Shown: positions 43,376 through 51,920, numbered from the stretch's first letter. The stretch: DNA of 64,000 nucleotides from Pseudomonadota bacterium (GCA_021845595.1 JAJZVV010000009.1:62001-126000); one strand, 5' to 3'. Made by a program: numbers and translations. Notes: generated from the sequence alone by a model not told the origin.

Positions 43376-44698
43376 ATGGGCATTCAGAACTTTCCCCTCG
43401 CCCTGCAGCCGATCATCCAGCAGGGCTTCCTCGATCGCGAGTTCGAGGAGGCGCTGGCCTCGCGGCTGGCCTATCGTCTCGTCGCCGACCGCGAGGAATT
43501 CGCCGTCGGCATCGGTGAAACCCTGACCAAGACGCGCGCCGGCCTGCGCCCGTCGGTGACGACGCCGCTGGCGCCGAACGCCAACACCAATCTCGACAAC
43601 GGGCTGACGCCGCAATATTTCGCGGTCGAGCAGTACACGCTCGGGATCAATCTCTACGCCGCCACCACCGATCTCAACATGGTGACGAGCCGCGTGGCGA
43701 TCGCCTCGCAGTTCCTGCTCAATGCGCGCACCAATGGCGAGCAGGCGGCCCGCTCGCTCGACGAACTCGCGCGCAACGCGCTGTTCGCGGCCTATTTCGG
43801 CGGCAACACCCGCGTCTCCCAGACGCTCGCCGCCGCCGGCCCGACCATCGCCGTCGATGACGTGCGCGGGTTCCAGACCGTTCCGGTCAATGGCGTGCAG
43901 GTGCCGGTGAGTGGCGCGAGCCCGATGACGGTGACCGTCGGCGCCGACGCCTACACGCTGGTCGGCGTCAGCGTCGATGCCACCAACGTCTCCACCGCGC
44001 CGGGCGGCATTTCGGGCAGCCTCACCTTCTCGGCCAATGTCAGCGTTGCCGACGGCACCGCCGGCAACGCGGTGCAGTCCGCCACCGCGAGCGTGATCGC
44101 CCGCCCCGGCGCGCGTGGCACCACCGCGGCGCTGCAGGCCACCGATACGCTGACCATGGCCAACCTGCTCGACGCGGTCGCCACGCTGCGGCGCAACGCC
44201 GTGCCGGAGGTCGACGGCGCCTATAATTGCTACCTGGACCCGATCTCCGCCCGCCAGCTGTTCGCCGATCCGGACTTCAAGGAATTGTTCCGCGGTGCGA
44301 CCTCGGCGAACCAGGTGTTCCGTCGCGGCATGATCAACGACTTCCTCGGGCTGCGCTTCTTCCCCACCACCGAGGCGTTCGTGCAGCCGCACCCGACGCT
44401 CGCCGGCCTGGTGGTGCGCCGGCCGATCGTCGTCGGCAAGGGCGCGCTGGTCGAGGGCGACTATGCCGGCATGGCCGCCGAGGACGTGGCGCCGAAGGAT
44501 TCCATCGTCAGCATCGTCGATGGTGTCGCCATGGTCACGCGCGAGCCGATCGACCGGCTGCAGCAGATCATCGCGCAGTCCTGGTATTGGATCGGCGGGT
44601 TCTGTGCTCCCACCGACATCACCACCAACCCGACCACGATCCCCACCGCGTCGAACGCTGCGTTCAAGCGTGCGGTGATGATCGAGCACATCGGCTGA
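43376..44698 (+). CDS. Major capsid protein
   Basis: This 440-residue virion protein is assigned mainly by position, size and pattern. It has an N-terminal arm (MGIQNFPLALQPIIQQGFLD), an E-loop-like segment, and a C-terminal A-domain-like part (RRGMINDFLGLRFFPTTEAF, then VVRRPIVVGKGALVEGDYAG). A beta-rich insertion of about 90 residues (roughly 160-250: VNGVQVPVSGASPMTVTVGA onwards) looks like an extra Ig-like domain. The ATG at 43376 has AGAGGA upstream. The fold class (P22- versus HK97-like) cannot be settled by eye. Confidence 0.78.
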   Translation: MGIQNFPLALQPIIQQGFLDREFEEALASRLAYRLVADREEFAVGIGETLTKTRAGLRPSVTTPLAPNANTNLDNGLTPQYFAVEQYTLGINLYAATTDLNMVTSRVAIASQFLLNARTNGEQAARSLDELARNALFAAYFGGNTRVSQTLAAAGPTIAVDDVRGFQTVPVNGVQVPVSGASPMTVTVGADAYTLVGVSVDATNVSTAPGGISGSLTFSANVSVADGTAGNAVQSATASVIARPGARGTTAALQATDTLTMANLLDAVATLRRNAVPEVDGAYNCYLDPISARQLFADPDFKELFRGATSANQVFRRGMINDFLGLRFFPTTEAFVQPHPTLAGLVVRRPIVVGKGALVEGDYAGMAAEDVAPKDSIVSIVDGVAMVTREPIDRLQQIIAQSWYWIGGFCAPTDITTNPTTIPTASNAAFKRAVMIEHIG

Positions 44699-44708
44699 GG
44701 CGCGGGCG

Positions 44709-45017
44709 ATGTCGATCGGAGCCACCCAGCCGTTCCGCGTCGCCGGCACCGCGACGCTCGCCGCCGGCACCGTCTCGGCCAATGTCGCGCTCGCCGGCGC
44801 GGGCGAGGCGGTGCTGGTGTTCAACGCCTCCGCCGCCATCGCCTTCGTCCGCTTCGGCACGGATGCGTCGATCACCGCCTCCGTCAGCGACACGCCGGTG
44901 CCGCCGGGCGGGCGCGCGCTGCTGCATGTGGGCGAGTACGCCCGCACTGCGGCAGCGGTGCTGGCCGCCGGCAGCGGCAACGTCTTCTTCACCCGCGGCG
45001 AAGGCACAACCTACTAG
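44709..45017 (+). CDS. Small beta-rich virion protein (head decoration or completion candidate)
   Basis: This is a 102-residue protein of alternating hydrophobic strands (FRVAGTATLAAGTVSANVAL, EAVLVFNASAAIAFVRFGTD). Location directly after the capsid gene suggests a decoration or stabilising protein. Not recognised at family level. Confidence 0.6.
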   Translation: MSIGATQPFRVAGTATLAAGTVSANVALAGAGEAVLVFNASAAIAFVRFGTDASITASVSDTPVPPGGRALLHVGEYARTAAAVLAAGSGNVFFTRGEGTTY

Positions 45018-45040
45018 CCGACGCCCCGAAGAACGGATTC

Positions 45041-45081
45041 CAAAGGCTCCGCCTTTGGCGGGTCCAGGGCAGCGCCCTGGC
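45041..45081. repeat. Double-hairpin dispersed element, copy 2
   Basis: CCAAAGGC (45041-45048) pairs with GCCTTTGG (45052-45059), and CCAGGGC (45065-45071) pairs with GCCCTGG (45075-45081). It has the same architecture, TTCC lead-in and CCTTCCCTCC tail as the element at 32617-32658. Here it sits inside the phage late operon between two head genes, where it could attenuate transcription downstream of the capsid gene. Confidence 0.7.
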
Positions 45082-45103
45082 CTTCCCTCCCCGGAGAACC
45101 CCC

Positions 45104-45508
45104 ATGTCCGGCTCCCTAGCCTTCTCCTCGGCGCCGTTCACCGACGCCGAGAAAGCGGATATCCGCCGCTTCTGCGGCTATCCGGCCTACGGCGCCGGCC
45201 CGGCGGGTTTCCAGGGCTGGCGCTTCTTCCAGGCCTATGGGCTGCTGGAATTCCGCCTGAACAATCTGGCGGCGGCGGAATTCCAGGTGGTGCGGCAATA
45301 TCTGGCGCAGCTGTACGCGCTGGAGACCGGCGTGCCGGCGGCGGCGGGCAATCTGGACACCGCGCAGGCGGCGGTGTGGACGCACAACCAGGCCGAAGTG
45401 CGCGAGCGTACCGCGCTGCTCGACACGTGGCGCCGGCGGCTGGCGGGGTTTCTCGGCCTGCCGCCGGGCCCCGCGCTCGGCTCTGGCGGCATCACGCTGG
45501 TGGTCTAG
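45104..45508 (+). CDS. Putative head-tail connector protein
   Basis: This is a 134-residue, mainly helical protein (FTDAEKADIRRFCGYPAYGA, then LRRQYLAQ-like and WTHNQAEVRERTALLDTWRR). Its position after capsid genes and before tail genes, and its length, fit an adaptor bound to the portal. GGAG precedes the ATG. The family is not recognised with certainty. Confidence 0.6.
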   Translation: MSGSLAFSSAPFTDAEKADIRRFCGYPAYGAGPAGFQGWRFFQAYGLLEFRLNNLAAAEFQVVRQYLAQLYALETGVPAAAGNLDTAQAAVWTHNQAEVRERTALLDTWRRRLAGFLGLPPGPALGSGGITLVV

Positions 45509-45511
45509 GCC

Positions 45512-46168
45512 ATGGACGAGACCCGACTGCAGGATCTCATCAGCCGTGGCATGGGCATCGCCGCGCGCAAGGGCGGCGTGCTGTGCGACGCGTTCCGTCC
45601 GTGCGACGCCGGCCCGCCGCTCGTGCTGCGCAACCGGTTCCTGCGGCTCTCGGTGGCGTTCAACGCCGAGGACCCGAGCTTTCGCCGCGCCGGCGCCTAC
45701 GGCCGCGCCGCGTATTATGCGGTGTTCGATTCCGCCTATACGCGGCCTGGCGACTACCTCGCCGAGCGCGGCTCGCGACGGGTTTGGTTTCTGGCCGAGC
45801 AGTTGCCGCTGCTGCCGGTGCTGTGCGTGCTCGCCAACCGCGTTGTCAGCCTGGCGCGCCCGGCCGCTCCGGTGCTCGCCGGGCTCAACGCCTATGGCGG
45901 CGTCAACCGCGCCATGCTGACGCCGATCCTCACCGAGTGGCCGGCGAGCGTGCTCGCCGGCGGCGGCGGGCCGGGCGGGGCAGGCGCGGTGGAGCTGCCG
46001 GGCGATACGCGCCTGGCCGGCTTCTCCGTGCTGCTGCCCGCGGTCGCGGCGGCGGTGCCGCGGGTGGACGACCTGCTCTCGGACGATCTGGGACGCAATT
46101 TCATCGTCGCGTCGGCCGAGCTCTCCCCGCTCGGCTGGCGGCTGGCGGTGCGGCAGGTGGCAAGCTGA
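45512..46168 (+). CDS. Phage head-tail joining region protein, unassigned
   Basis: This 218-residue protein begins MDETRLQDLISRGMGIAARK, with a central AERGSRRVWFLAEQLPLLPV segment and a beta-rich end. It starts four bases after the connector-like gene and its stop overlaps the next start by one base. It probably forms part of the neck; the role is inferred from position only. Confidence 0.6.
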   Translation: MDETRLQDLISRGMGIAARKGGVLCDAFRPCDAGPPLVLRNRFLRLSVAFNAEDPSFRRAGAYGRAAYYAVFDSAYTRPGDYLAERGSRRVWFLAEQLPLLPVLCVLANRVVSLARPAAPVLAGLNAYGGVNRAMLTPILTEWPASVLAGGGGPGGAGAVELPGDTRLAGFSVLLPAVAAAVPRVDDLLSDDLGRNFIVASAELSPLGWRLAVRQVAS

Positions 46169-46986
46169 TGGCCGATCAGTCCGATATCGAGACGGCGCTG
46201 GCCGCCGCGGCAAGCGCCGCGCTCTACCCCGCCGGCACCACCGAACCCTCGGCGATCGGCGCGCCCTGCCGCATCTATCGCGGCTGGCCGGAAGCCGCGG
46301 CGCTGGACGCGGATCTCGCAGAAGGTTGGGTGAATGTCAGCGTTTTCGGCATCGACGCCGGCCAGCGCTGCACCACGCGCTACATGGACGAGTGGCGCAT
46401 GCTGGCGCCGGCCGTGGTGACGCTGACGGCCACCGTCGCCGGCACCAGCGTCACCTTCACCGGCACCGCCGCGGCCGGCCTGCTCGCCGGCGTGCGCGTG
46501 GATAGCGTGAGCTTCGTGCACCCGGTCGGCGTCGGCGAGACGCCGGATTCGGTGGCCGCGGCCCTGGCGCAGAGCATTCCCGGCGCGAGCGTCGCGGGGG
46601 CGGTGCTCACCGTGCCGGGCGCCGGCCGGCTGCTGGCGCGCGTGGTCGCGGCGCAACCGGCGCTGCTGCAGACACGGCGCCAGCAGCAGAGTTTCCGGCT
46701 GACCTGCTGGTGCCCCGATCCGGCCACGCGCGACTTGGCGGCCGGGGCGATCGACGGCGCGATGGCGCAGATCCGCTTCCTGGCGCTGCCGGATGGCACC
46801 GTCGGGCGGTTGCTGTTCGCCGGCTCGACCAGCATCGATCGCGCCCAGGCGAGCGGGATGTATCGGCGCGACCTGATCTACAGCGTCGAATACCCGACGA
46901 CGCTGATCCAATCCCAGCCGAGCCTGCTCTTCGCCGACATCACGCTCGGCAATGCGGACGCGCAGTTCGGCGAATACCTGGTTTGA
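46168..46986 (+). CDS. Putative tail terminator/neck protein
   Basis: This is a 272-residue protein. The N-terminal part (IETALAAAASAALYPAGTTE, IYRGWPEAAALDADLAEGWV) looks like a tail-completion fold. It is interrupted by a beta-rich LysM- or Ig-like insertion (about residues 75-165), then FRLTCWCPDPATRDLAAGAI and IYSVEYPTTLIQSQP, typical of proteins placed just before the sheath. Likely closes the tail at the head-proximal end. Confidence 0.6.
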   Translation: MADQSDIETALAAAASAALYPAGTTEPSAIGAPCRIYRGWPEAAALDADLAEGWVNVSVFGIDAGQRCTTRYMDEWRMLAPAVVTLTATVAGTSVTFTGTAAAGLLAGVRVDSVSFVHPVGVGETPDSVAAALAQSIPGASVAGAVLTVPGAGRLLARVVAAQPALLQTRRQQQSFRLTCWCPDPATRDLAAGAIDGAMAQIRFLALPDGTVGRLLFAGSTSIDRAQASGMYRRDLIYSVEYPTTLIQSQPSLLFADITLGNADAQFGEYLV

Positions 46987-47003
46987 ATGCGGAGAGAGGC
47001 CCG

Positions 47004-47156
47004 ATGCAATTCCATCTGATCGTCGTGCAGGCCTTCGGGCCGCACGCGAAAGGCGATGTCGTCACCGACGCGGAGACGATCGCGCGCATTCTTGGCGGCG
47101 AGCACGCCGCGCATGTCGTGCGCGTGTCCGTCCCGGCGCAGACCAAGGAGGGCTGA
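47004..47156 (+). CDS. Small phage protein before the sheath gene
   Basis: This is a 50-residue protein (MQFHLIVVQAFGPHAKGDVV, then ETIARILGGEHAAHVVRV). GAGAGAGG lies upstream of the ATG. Such small proteins commonly precede the sheath gene in Mu-like operons. Function unknown. Confidence 0.65.
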   Translation: MQFHLIVVQAFGPHAKGDVVTDAETIARILGGEHAAHVVRVSVPAQTKEG

Positions 47157-47159
47157 GCG

Positions 47160-48743
47160 ATGCCGATCCTGCAGCAGGCTAGCGCCAACACCACGGCGCT
47201 GATCGTGCCCGATCTCTATGTGCAGATCGTGCCGCCACAGAACCTCGTGCTGAACGGGGTGCCGACCGATGTGGTGGGCCTCGTCGGCACCGCGTCCTGG
47301 GGCCCGGTGGGCCAGCCCGTCATCGCTGCGACGATGAGCGACTATGCCCGGAGCTTCGGTCCGGTGATGGCGCGCAAATATGATCTCGGCACGCCGATGG
47401 CGGCCGCGGTGCAGCAGGGGGCGCAGAATTTCCGCTGCGTGCGGGTCACCGACGGCACCGATACCGCAGCCCAGCTCGGCCTGTTCTACAACAACTCCCC
47501 GAGCGGTCCGCTGGTGCTGACGGCGCGCTACACCGGCAGCTTCGGCACCCAGATCACCGGTGCGTTCAGCCCCGGCTCGCAGCCGAACACCTGGCGCGTG
47601 ACCGTCTCGCTGCCCGGGTTCGCACCGGAAGTGTTCGACAATATCGGCGGCACCGGCCAGGCGTTCTGGCAGGCGGTGGTGGTCGCGATCAACAACGGAC
47701 AGAGCGCACTGCGCGGTCCGTCGCAGATCGTCATCGCCTCGCTCGGCAACGCCTTCACGACGATGCCGACGGCCTCCACCTTCGCCTTCGCCTACGGCAC
47801 GCCGGGCACCGACGGCGCGGCGAACATCACCGCCGCGACGCTGGTCGGGCAGGATGTCGCCCCGCGCAAGGGGCTCTATTGCCTGCGCGGACAAGGCTGC
47901 TCGGTCGCGCTGCTCGCCGACGCGGATGATCCGACGCAGTGGACGACGCAGGCCGGATTCGGCGTCTCCGAAGGCATCTACATGATCCTCACCGGCCCGG
48001 CCGGCGACACGGTGGCCGATGCCATCAGCACCAAGCAGAGCGCCGGGCTGGACAGCTACGCCGCGAAGCTGATGTTCGGCGACTGGGTGTGGTGGAACGA
48101 CCAGGCCAACGGCGTCATCCGCCTCGTCAGCCCGCAGGGGTTCGCCGCCGGTCGGCTGGCCAATCTCTCGCCCGAGCAGTCGAGCCTCAACAAGCCGCTC
48201 TACGGCGTGGTCGGCACACAGAAATCCGGCTCGCCCGGAACCGCGCAGAACAGCACCTACTCGGAGGCCGACCTGCAGGCGCTGTTCGCCGCCGGCATCG
48301 ACGTGATCGCGAACCCGCAGCCGGGTGGCGCGTTCTGGGGCATGCGGGCGGGGCACAACAGCTCCTCCAACGCCGCCACCAACGGCGACAACTACACCCG
48401 CCTGACGAACTACATCGCCGCCACCATCGCCTCCGGCATGGGGAAGTATGTCGGCCAGGTGATCACGCTGACGCTGTTCCAGCAGATCCGCGCCACCCTG
48501 CTCGCGTTCTTCCAGAACATGCTGAGCCAGGGCATGCTTGGCGACAGTGGCGCCGGCGTGCCGTTCCAGGTGGTGTGCGACAGCTCCAACAATCCGCAGG
48601 CGCGCACCGGGCTCGGCTACGTGCAGGCCGATTGCCAGGTGCAGTATCTCGCCATCAACGAGAAGTTCATCGTCAACCTCCAGGGCGGGCAGACGGTCGC
48701 GGTGCAGCTGCAGACGCTGCCCAACGGGCAGATCGGCGGCTAA
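47160..48743 (+). CDS. Contractile tail sheath protein
   Basis: This 527-residue protein is of the Mu L/gpFI-like sheath family. The N-terminal part has VVGLVGTASWGPVGQPVIAA and FGPVMARKYDLGTPMAAAVQ. A variable middle domain follows. The conserved C-terminal sheath domain has VIRLVSPQGFAAGRLANLSP, RLTNYIAATIASGMGKYVGQ and AINEKFIVNLQ. Its presence establishes a contractile (myovirus or tailocin-type) tail. Confidence 0.92.
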   Translation: MPILQQASANTTALIVPDLYVQIVPPQNLVLNGVPTDVVGLVGTASWGPVGQPVIAATMSDYARSFGPVMARKYDLGTPMAAAVQQGAQNFRCVRVTDGTDTAAQLGLFYNNSPSGPLVLTARYTGSFGTQITGAFSPGSQPNTWRVTVSLPGFAPEVFDNIGGTGQAFWQAVVVAINNGQSALRGPSQIVIASLGNAFTTMPTASTFAFAYGTPGTDGAANITAATLVGQDVAPRKGLYCLRGQGCSVALLADADDPTQWTTQAGFGVSEGIYMILTGPAGDTVADAISTKQSAGLDSYAAKLMFGDWVWWNDQANGVIRLVSPQGFAAGRLANLSPEQSSLNKPLYGVVGTQKSGSPGTAQNSTYSEADLQALFAAGIDVIANPQPGGAFWGMRAGHNSSSNAATNGDNYTRLTNYIAATIASGMGKYVGQVITLTLFQQIRATLLAFFQNMLSQGMLGDSGAGVPFQVVCDSSNNPQARTGLGYVQADCQVQYLAINEKFIVNLQGGQTVAVQLQTLPNGQIGG

Positions 48744-48770
48744 TCGCCACAGGTCTAGGGAGTATTCCAG

Positions 48771-49199
48771 ATGCCAACGACACAATTCTCGATCGGGCGC
48801 GACTGCCAGCTGGTCGTCGTCGGGCCGGCCGGGCGGGTGGACCTCAGCTATGTCACCGGCTTCGAAAGCCACCAGCTTACCACCGCGATCCGCATCGAAC
48901 GCCTCGATGGCGTGAACATGGGTGCGGAATTGCCGAAAGGCTGGGAGGGCAGCTTCGAACTCGAACGCGGCTCGGCCGCCGTGGATGATTTCATCGCCGC
49001 TATCGAGGCCGCCTACTACGCGCAGGGCAGCCTCGCCACCGGCACGCTCTATCAGTATGTGCAGGAGGCCGACGGCTCGGTCTCGACCTACCAGTATGAC
49101 GGCGTGGCCTTCAAACTCGCCAATGCCGGCAGCTGGCGGGGCGACGCGGCGGTGAAGCAGAAGCTCGACTTCTTCGCCTCGCGCCGGCGGCGGGTGTGA
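48771..49199 (+). CDS. Tail tube protein
   Basis: This is a 142-residue tube protein (Mu M/FII-like): SIGRDCQLVVVGPAGRVDLS, LPKGWEGSFELERGSAAVDD and YQYDGVAFKLANAGSWRGDA. It forms the inner hollow tube under the sheath. Immediately followed by the chaperone gene (TGATG junction). Confidence 0.88.
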   Translation: MPTTQFSIGRDCQLVVVGPAGRVDLSYVTGFESHQLTTAIRIERLDGVNMGAELPKGWEGSFELERGSAAVDDFIAAIEAAYYAQGSLATGTLYQYVQEADGSVSTYQYDGVAFKLANAGSWRGDAAVKQKLDFFASRRRRV

Positions 49200-49549
49200 T
49201 GGTGACGCCATCCCAGCGCATCATCGCCACCGCCGAGCGCACGCTCTCCGCGACCGACGCGAACGGGCGGCGGCTGGCGATCCGCCTGCTCGGCGCGCTC
49301 GACAAGCTGCGTCTGTTCAAGGCCGCAGGGCCGGACCTGGCGCAGAACGAGCCCTATCTCGGCCTCGCCATGCTGGCCTGCTCGGTGACCGCGATCGACG
49401 ACGTGCCGCTGCCGTTCCCGGCCAGCGAGGCGCAGATCGAGCGCGCGGTGCAGCTGCTCGGCGACGATGGGTTGACCGCGGTCGCCGAGGCGCTGGCCGA
49501 GGCGCAGGACAGCGCCGGGACGCCCGACCGGGACAGCGCAAAAAACTGA
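49199..49549 (+). CDS. Tail assembly chaperone (zero-frame product)
   Basis: This 116-residue protein (RIIATAERTLSATDANGRRL, then PYLGLAMLACSVTAIDDVPL) lies between tube and tape measure, the invariant place for tail assembly chaperones. The gene ends with codons GCA AAA AAC TGA, which places the heptamer A AAA AAC directly before the stop and allows a longer product (see the frameshift entry). ATG overlaps the tube stop by one base. Confidence 0.85.
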   Translation: MVTPSQRIIATAERTLSATDANGRRLAIRLLGALDKLRLFKAAGPDLAQNEPYLGLAMLACSVTAIDDVPLPFPASEAQIERAVQLLGDDGLTAVAEALAEAQDSAGTPDRDSAKN

Positions 49550-49737
49550 GTTCGCACCCCGATCTGATCGATTGCCTGTTCCTGGTCCGGAACGGGGTGC
49601 CGTTCGACGTCGCCTTCAGCCTGCCGGCGGAGGAGCGGCTCGCTTTCGTTGTCGCGCTCGGCACGCTCGCGGGCGGGCGGTTCGATTGGGAGGCGATGAG
49701 CTGGGACATGACCGGGATGCAGGACGGCGCGCGATGA
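49199..49737 (+). CDS. Tail assembly chaperone, -1 frameshift fusion product
   Basis: Slipping back one base at 49546 opens 63 further codons (LSSHPDLIDCLFLVRNGVPF, then LPAEERLAFVVALGTLAGG and FDWEAMSWDMTGMQDGAR) ending at TGA 49735-49737. The total is about 179 residues. The extension is well-formed protein sequence with no ribosome start of its own, and it ends overlapping the next gene by ATGA. This mirrors the G/GT or E/E-prime arrangement of lambda and P2, where the ratio of the two products matters for tail assembly. Confidence 0.8.
49540..49546 (+). promoter_or_regulatory. Canonical -1 ribosomal slippery site A AAA AAC
   Basis: The heptamer AAAAAAC is in the correct phase (gcA AAA AAC) and is followed at once by the zero-frame TGA (49547-49549). 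It is the only A6 run in this gene and stands out in a GC-rich background. It sits at the C-terminal end of the tail chaperone, as in known phage frameshift cassettes. Confidence 0.85.
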
Positions 49738-50039
49738 GCGGGCTGGAAGCGGCGGAGCGCGCCGCCCTGGCCGAGGCCGGGCAGTGCCTGGCGGCGGCGC
49801 TGCGACGCGCCGCGCCGGGCGAGGCGATCGGGCACAGCGTGCGCGGCACCCGCGCGATTGCCGGCGCGGCCAGCGCAGCGGTTGCGGCGCGCGAAATCGG
49901 TGCCGCCGGAATCGTGCCGGTGCCGGCGCTGGCGCGGGCCGCCGCCGCCGCCGGGCCGGAGATCGCCCGGCGCATCGGCGAGCGGCTCGCGCGCGCCGTC
50001 GTCGCCGCGTTGACCGACGGGCTGACCAGCGGGCGGTAA
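49734..50039 (+). CDS. Hypothetical phage tail protein
   Basis: This 101-residue Ala-rich helical protein (MSGLEAAERAALAEAGQCLA, ending LARAVVAALTDGLTSGR) lies between the chaperone fusion (ATGA overlap) and the tape-measure candidate. Not recognised; perhaps a tape-measure partner. Confidence 0.55.
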   Translation: MSGLEAAERAALAEAGQCLAAALRRAAPGEAIGHSVRGTRAIAGAASAAVAAREIGAAGIVPVPALARAAAAAGPEIARRIGERLARAVVAALTDGLTSGR

Positions 50040-50050
50040 GGAGGGTTCTG

Positions 50051-51154
50051 ATGGCCGAGGATCGCGGCGCGGCCGACAATGGCTCGCTCGCAGCGAGCAA
50101 CGAGGCGGCGGCGGGCGGCGGCATGATCGACGCCTACAGCATCGGCGTCTCGGTGGCGCTGGACAGCGGCGTCGGCGAGGGCGTTGCCGCCATGCGGCGC
50201 CAGTTGGCGACGTTCGACCGGGCGACGGCGTCGAGCCGCGCTGGCCTGGCGCGGCTGATCGCCACGGGGCGGCCGGCGATGGAAACCGGGGCGCTGGGGC
50301 CGCGCGCGCTGGCCGCGGCCAGCCGCGACCCGCGGCGAGGCTTCGCCCTCGCGCCGACGCCACGGGCATCACGCAAATCGGCGTCCGCCGCCGAGCCGGG
50401 CCCGACGGCGCCGGCATCGGCGACCCACGCGCCGCGCATGACCGTGCCATCGACGATGCGCGCCGGACCGCGCACGCGTAAAGCCGAACGGGCGCGGACG
50501 GATATCAGCGCCGCCATGCCGGCACGGCGAGGCGCCGCGCCGGCCGAGCGGCACGCGGAGCGCCACGCGGGCACGGCGGAGCGGCACCACGGCGCGCCGG
50601 CCGCGCCGGCTCGTTCACGGCATACTCTGCGGTCCCTGTCGGTGCCGCACCTGGTGGCGCTTGGGCGGGAGACCTCGGCGCCGGCGCGGCAGGCGGGTGG
50701 CGGGGCGCCGGCACCCGGGCCAGGGGCCGAACGCCGCAGCGCGCGCGCCGACGCCGCGACCGCGTCCACGGCCGCGATGGGCTCCGGCGGCGTCACCCCG
50801 GCGGCCCCGGCCTCGATGCTGCGCGGGCCGGCCGGCCCGAAGGCGGCGGCGCTCGCGGCTGCCCCACAAGCCCCCTCGGGCGGCGGCGGGCGGGCGCGGG
50901 CCGGTGCAGGCGCGCCGGCCGCGCCGGTGCCTCCTTCCCGCGCCACGGTGCGGGTGGTCGGCAGCGACGGGGCCGCGGCGGCGGACAGCGGGACGGGCGG
51001 GGCGCCGGCGGGAGGCGCGGTCTATCTCGACGGCCGACTCGTCGGGCGCTGGCTCGCCAATCATCTCGCCGACGCCGCCTCCCGCGCGCCGGCCGCCGCC
51101 GCCGGCTTCGATCCACGCCAGAGCTTCACCTGGCCCGGCGCGATCCCGTCCTGA
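50051..51154 (+). CDS. Short tape-measure protein candidate
   Basis: This is a 367-residue protein in the tape-measure slot. Residues about 25-75 look like a tape-measure start (MIDAYSIGVSVALDSGVGEG, then VAAMRRQLATFDRATASS). A long Ala/Arg/Pro/His-rich disordered middle follows. The C-terminal motif is AVYLDGRLVGRWLANHLADA and GFDPRQSFTWPG. Tape-measure length sets tail length. Known contractile phages use roughly 700 residues or more (Mu, P2), so this would give an unusually short tail if the assignment holds. Confidence 0.6.
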   Translation: MAEDRGAADNGSLAASNEAAAGGGMIDAYSIGVSVALDSGVGEGVAAMRRQLATFDRATASSRAGLARLIATGRPAMETGALGPRALAAASRDPRRGFALAPTPRASRKSASAAEPGPTAPASATHAPRMTVPSTMRAGPRTRKAERARTDISAAMPARRGAAPAERHAERHAGTAERHHGAPAAPARSRHTLRSLSVPHLVALGRETSAPARQAGGGAPAPGPGAERRSARADAATASTAAMGSGGVTPAAPASMLRGPAGPKAAALAAAPQAPSGGGGRARAGAGAPAAPVPPSRATVRVVGSDGAAAADSGTGGAPAGGAVYLDGRLVGRWLANHLADAASRAPAAAAGFDPRQSFTWPGAIPS

Positions 51155-51176
51155 ACTGGCGAAAGGCCCGCGCGGC

Positions 51177-51920
51177 ATGTCCAACATCGCCCTTCTGCTC
51201 GGCCCGGTCCTGTTCCAGGGCTTCGAGGTTCCCGAACGTATCGGCTTCGGCGGCCGCCAGCGCATGGCGGTGCATGACCTGCCCGGCGGCGCGCGGGTCA
51301 TCGACGCCCTCGGGCGCGACGACACGCCGATCCTGTTCGGGGGCGTGCTCTCGGGCCCGGACGCGTCCCTGCGCGCGCACGAGATCGATCTCCTGCGCGC
51401 GCAGGGCGCGCCGCTGCCGCTGACCTGGGATTCGTTCTTCTACACCGTCGTCATTGCCGACTTCCAGGCGAGCTACACGCGCGCCAACTGGATTCCGTAT
51501 CGCATCGTCTGCACCGTGCTGCGCGACGAGGCCGAGGCGCTGGTGCAGACCGGGCTGACGCTGCTGATGCAATCCACCGCGGATCTCGGCAGCGCCGCCT
51601 CGCTGCTCGGCGGCAGCGTCGATCTCTCGGGCGCGACGACGGCCCTGGCCGTGCCAGGCGCAACCACGCTCGGCACCGGCGCCTACAGCGCCACGCAGAG
51701 CGCACTCGCCGGGACACAATCCGCCGTCTCGGGGGCGATCGCGACGGCGGAGGGCACGCTCGGGCCGATCGCCGCGGGCGGGTTCGCCGGCGGCGATGCG
51801 GCCGGCGGCATCGCCGCCCTCGGCGGCGCCACCGGCGCGGCGGGCCAGCTCGCCACGCTCTCCGCGGCGCAGGGCTATCTCGGCCGCACCGCCACCAATC
51901 TCGCGAATGCCAGCCCTTAG
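51177..51920 (+). CDS. Baseplate hub-region protein (GpU/DNA-circularisation N-like)
   Basis: This is a 247-residue protein. The N-terminal 120 residues are conserved-looking (LLGPVLFQGFEVPERIGFGG, VHDLPGGARVIDALGRDDTP, LTWDSFFYTVVIADFQASYT). The C-terminal half is Ala/Gly/Thr-rich. Its order before the LysM and D-like proteins suggests a tail-hub adaptor such as gpU or the Mu circularisation protein family. Confidence 0.65.
   Translation: MSNIALLLGPVLFQGFEVPERIGFGGRQRMAVHDLPGGARVIDALGRDDTPILFGGVLSGPDASLRAHEIDLLRAQGAPLPLTWDSFFYTVVIADFQASYTRANWIPYRIVCTVLRDEAEALVQTGLTLLMQSTADLGSAASLLGGSVDLSGATTALAVPGATTLGTGAYSATQSALAGTQSAVSGAIATAEGTLGPIAAGGFAGGDAAGGIAALGGATGAAGQLATLSAAQGYLGRTATNLANASP

Noticed and set aside
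44227-46167. Plus-strand frame spanning the capsid end and several head genes as one 919-residue protein
   Set aside because: Only the last 272 codons (from 46168) show real protein character; the earlier part is out of frame with four well-formed head genes.
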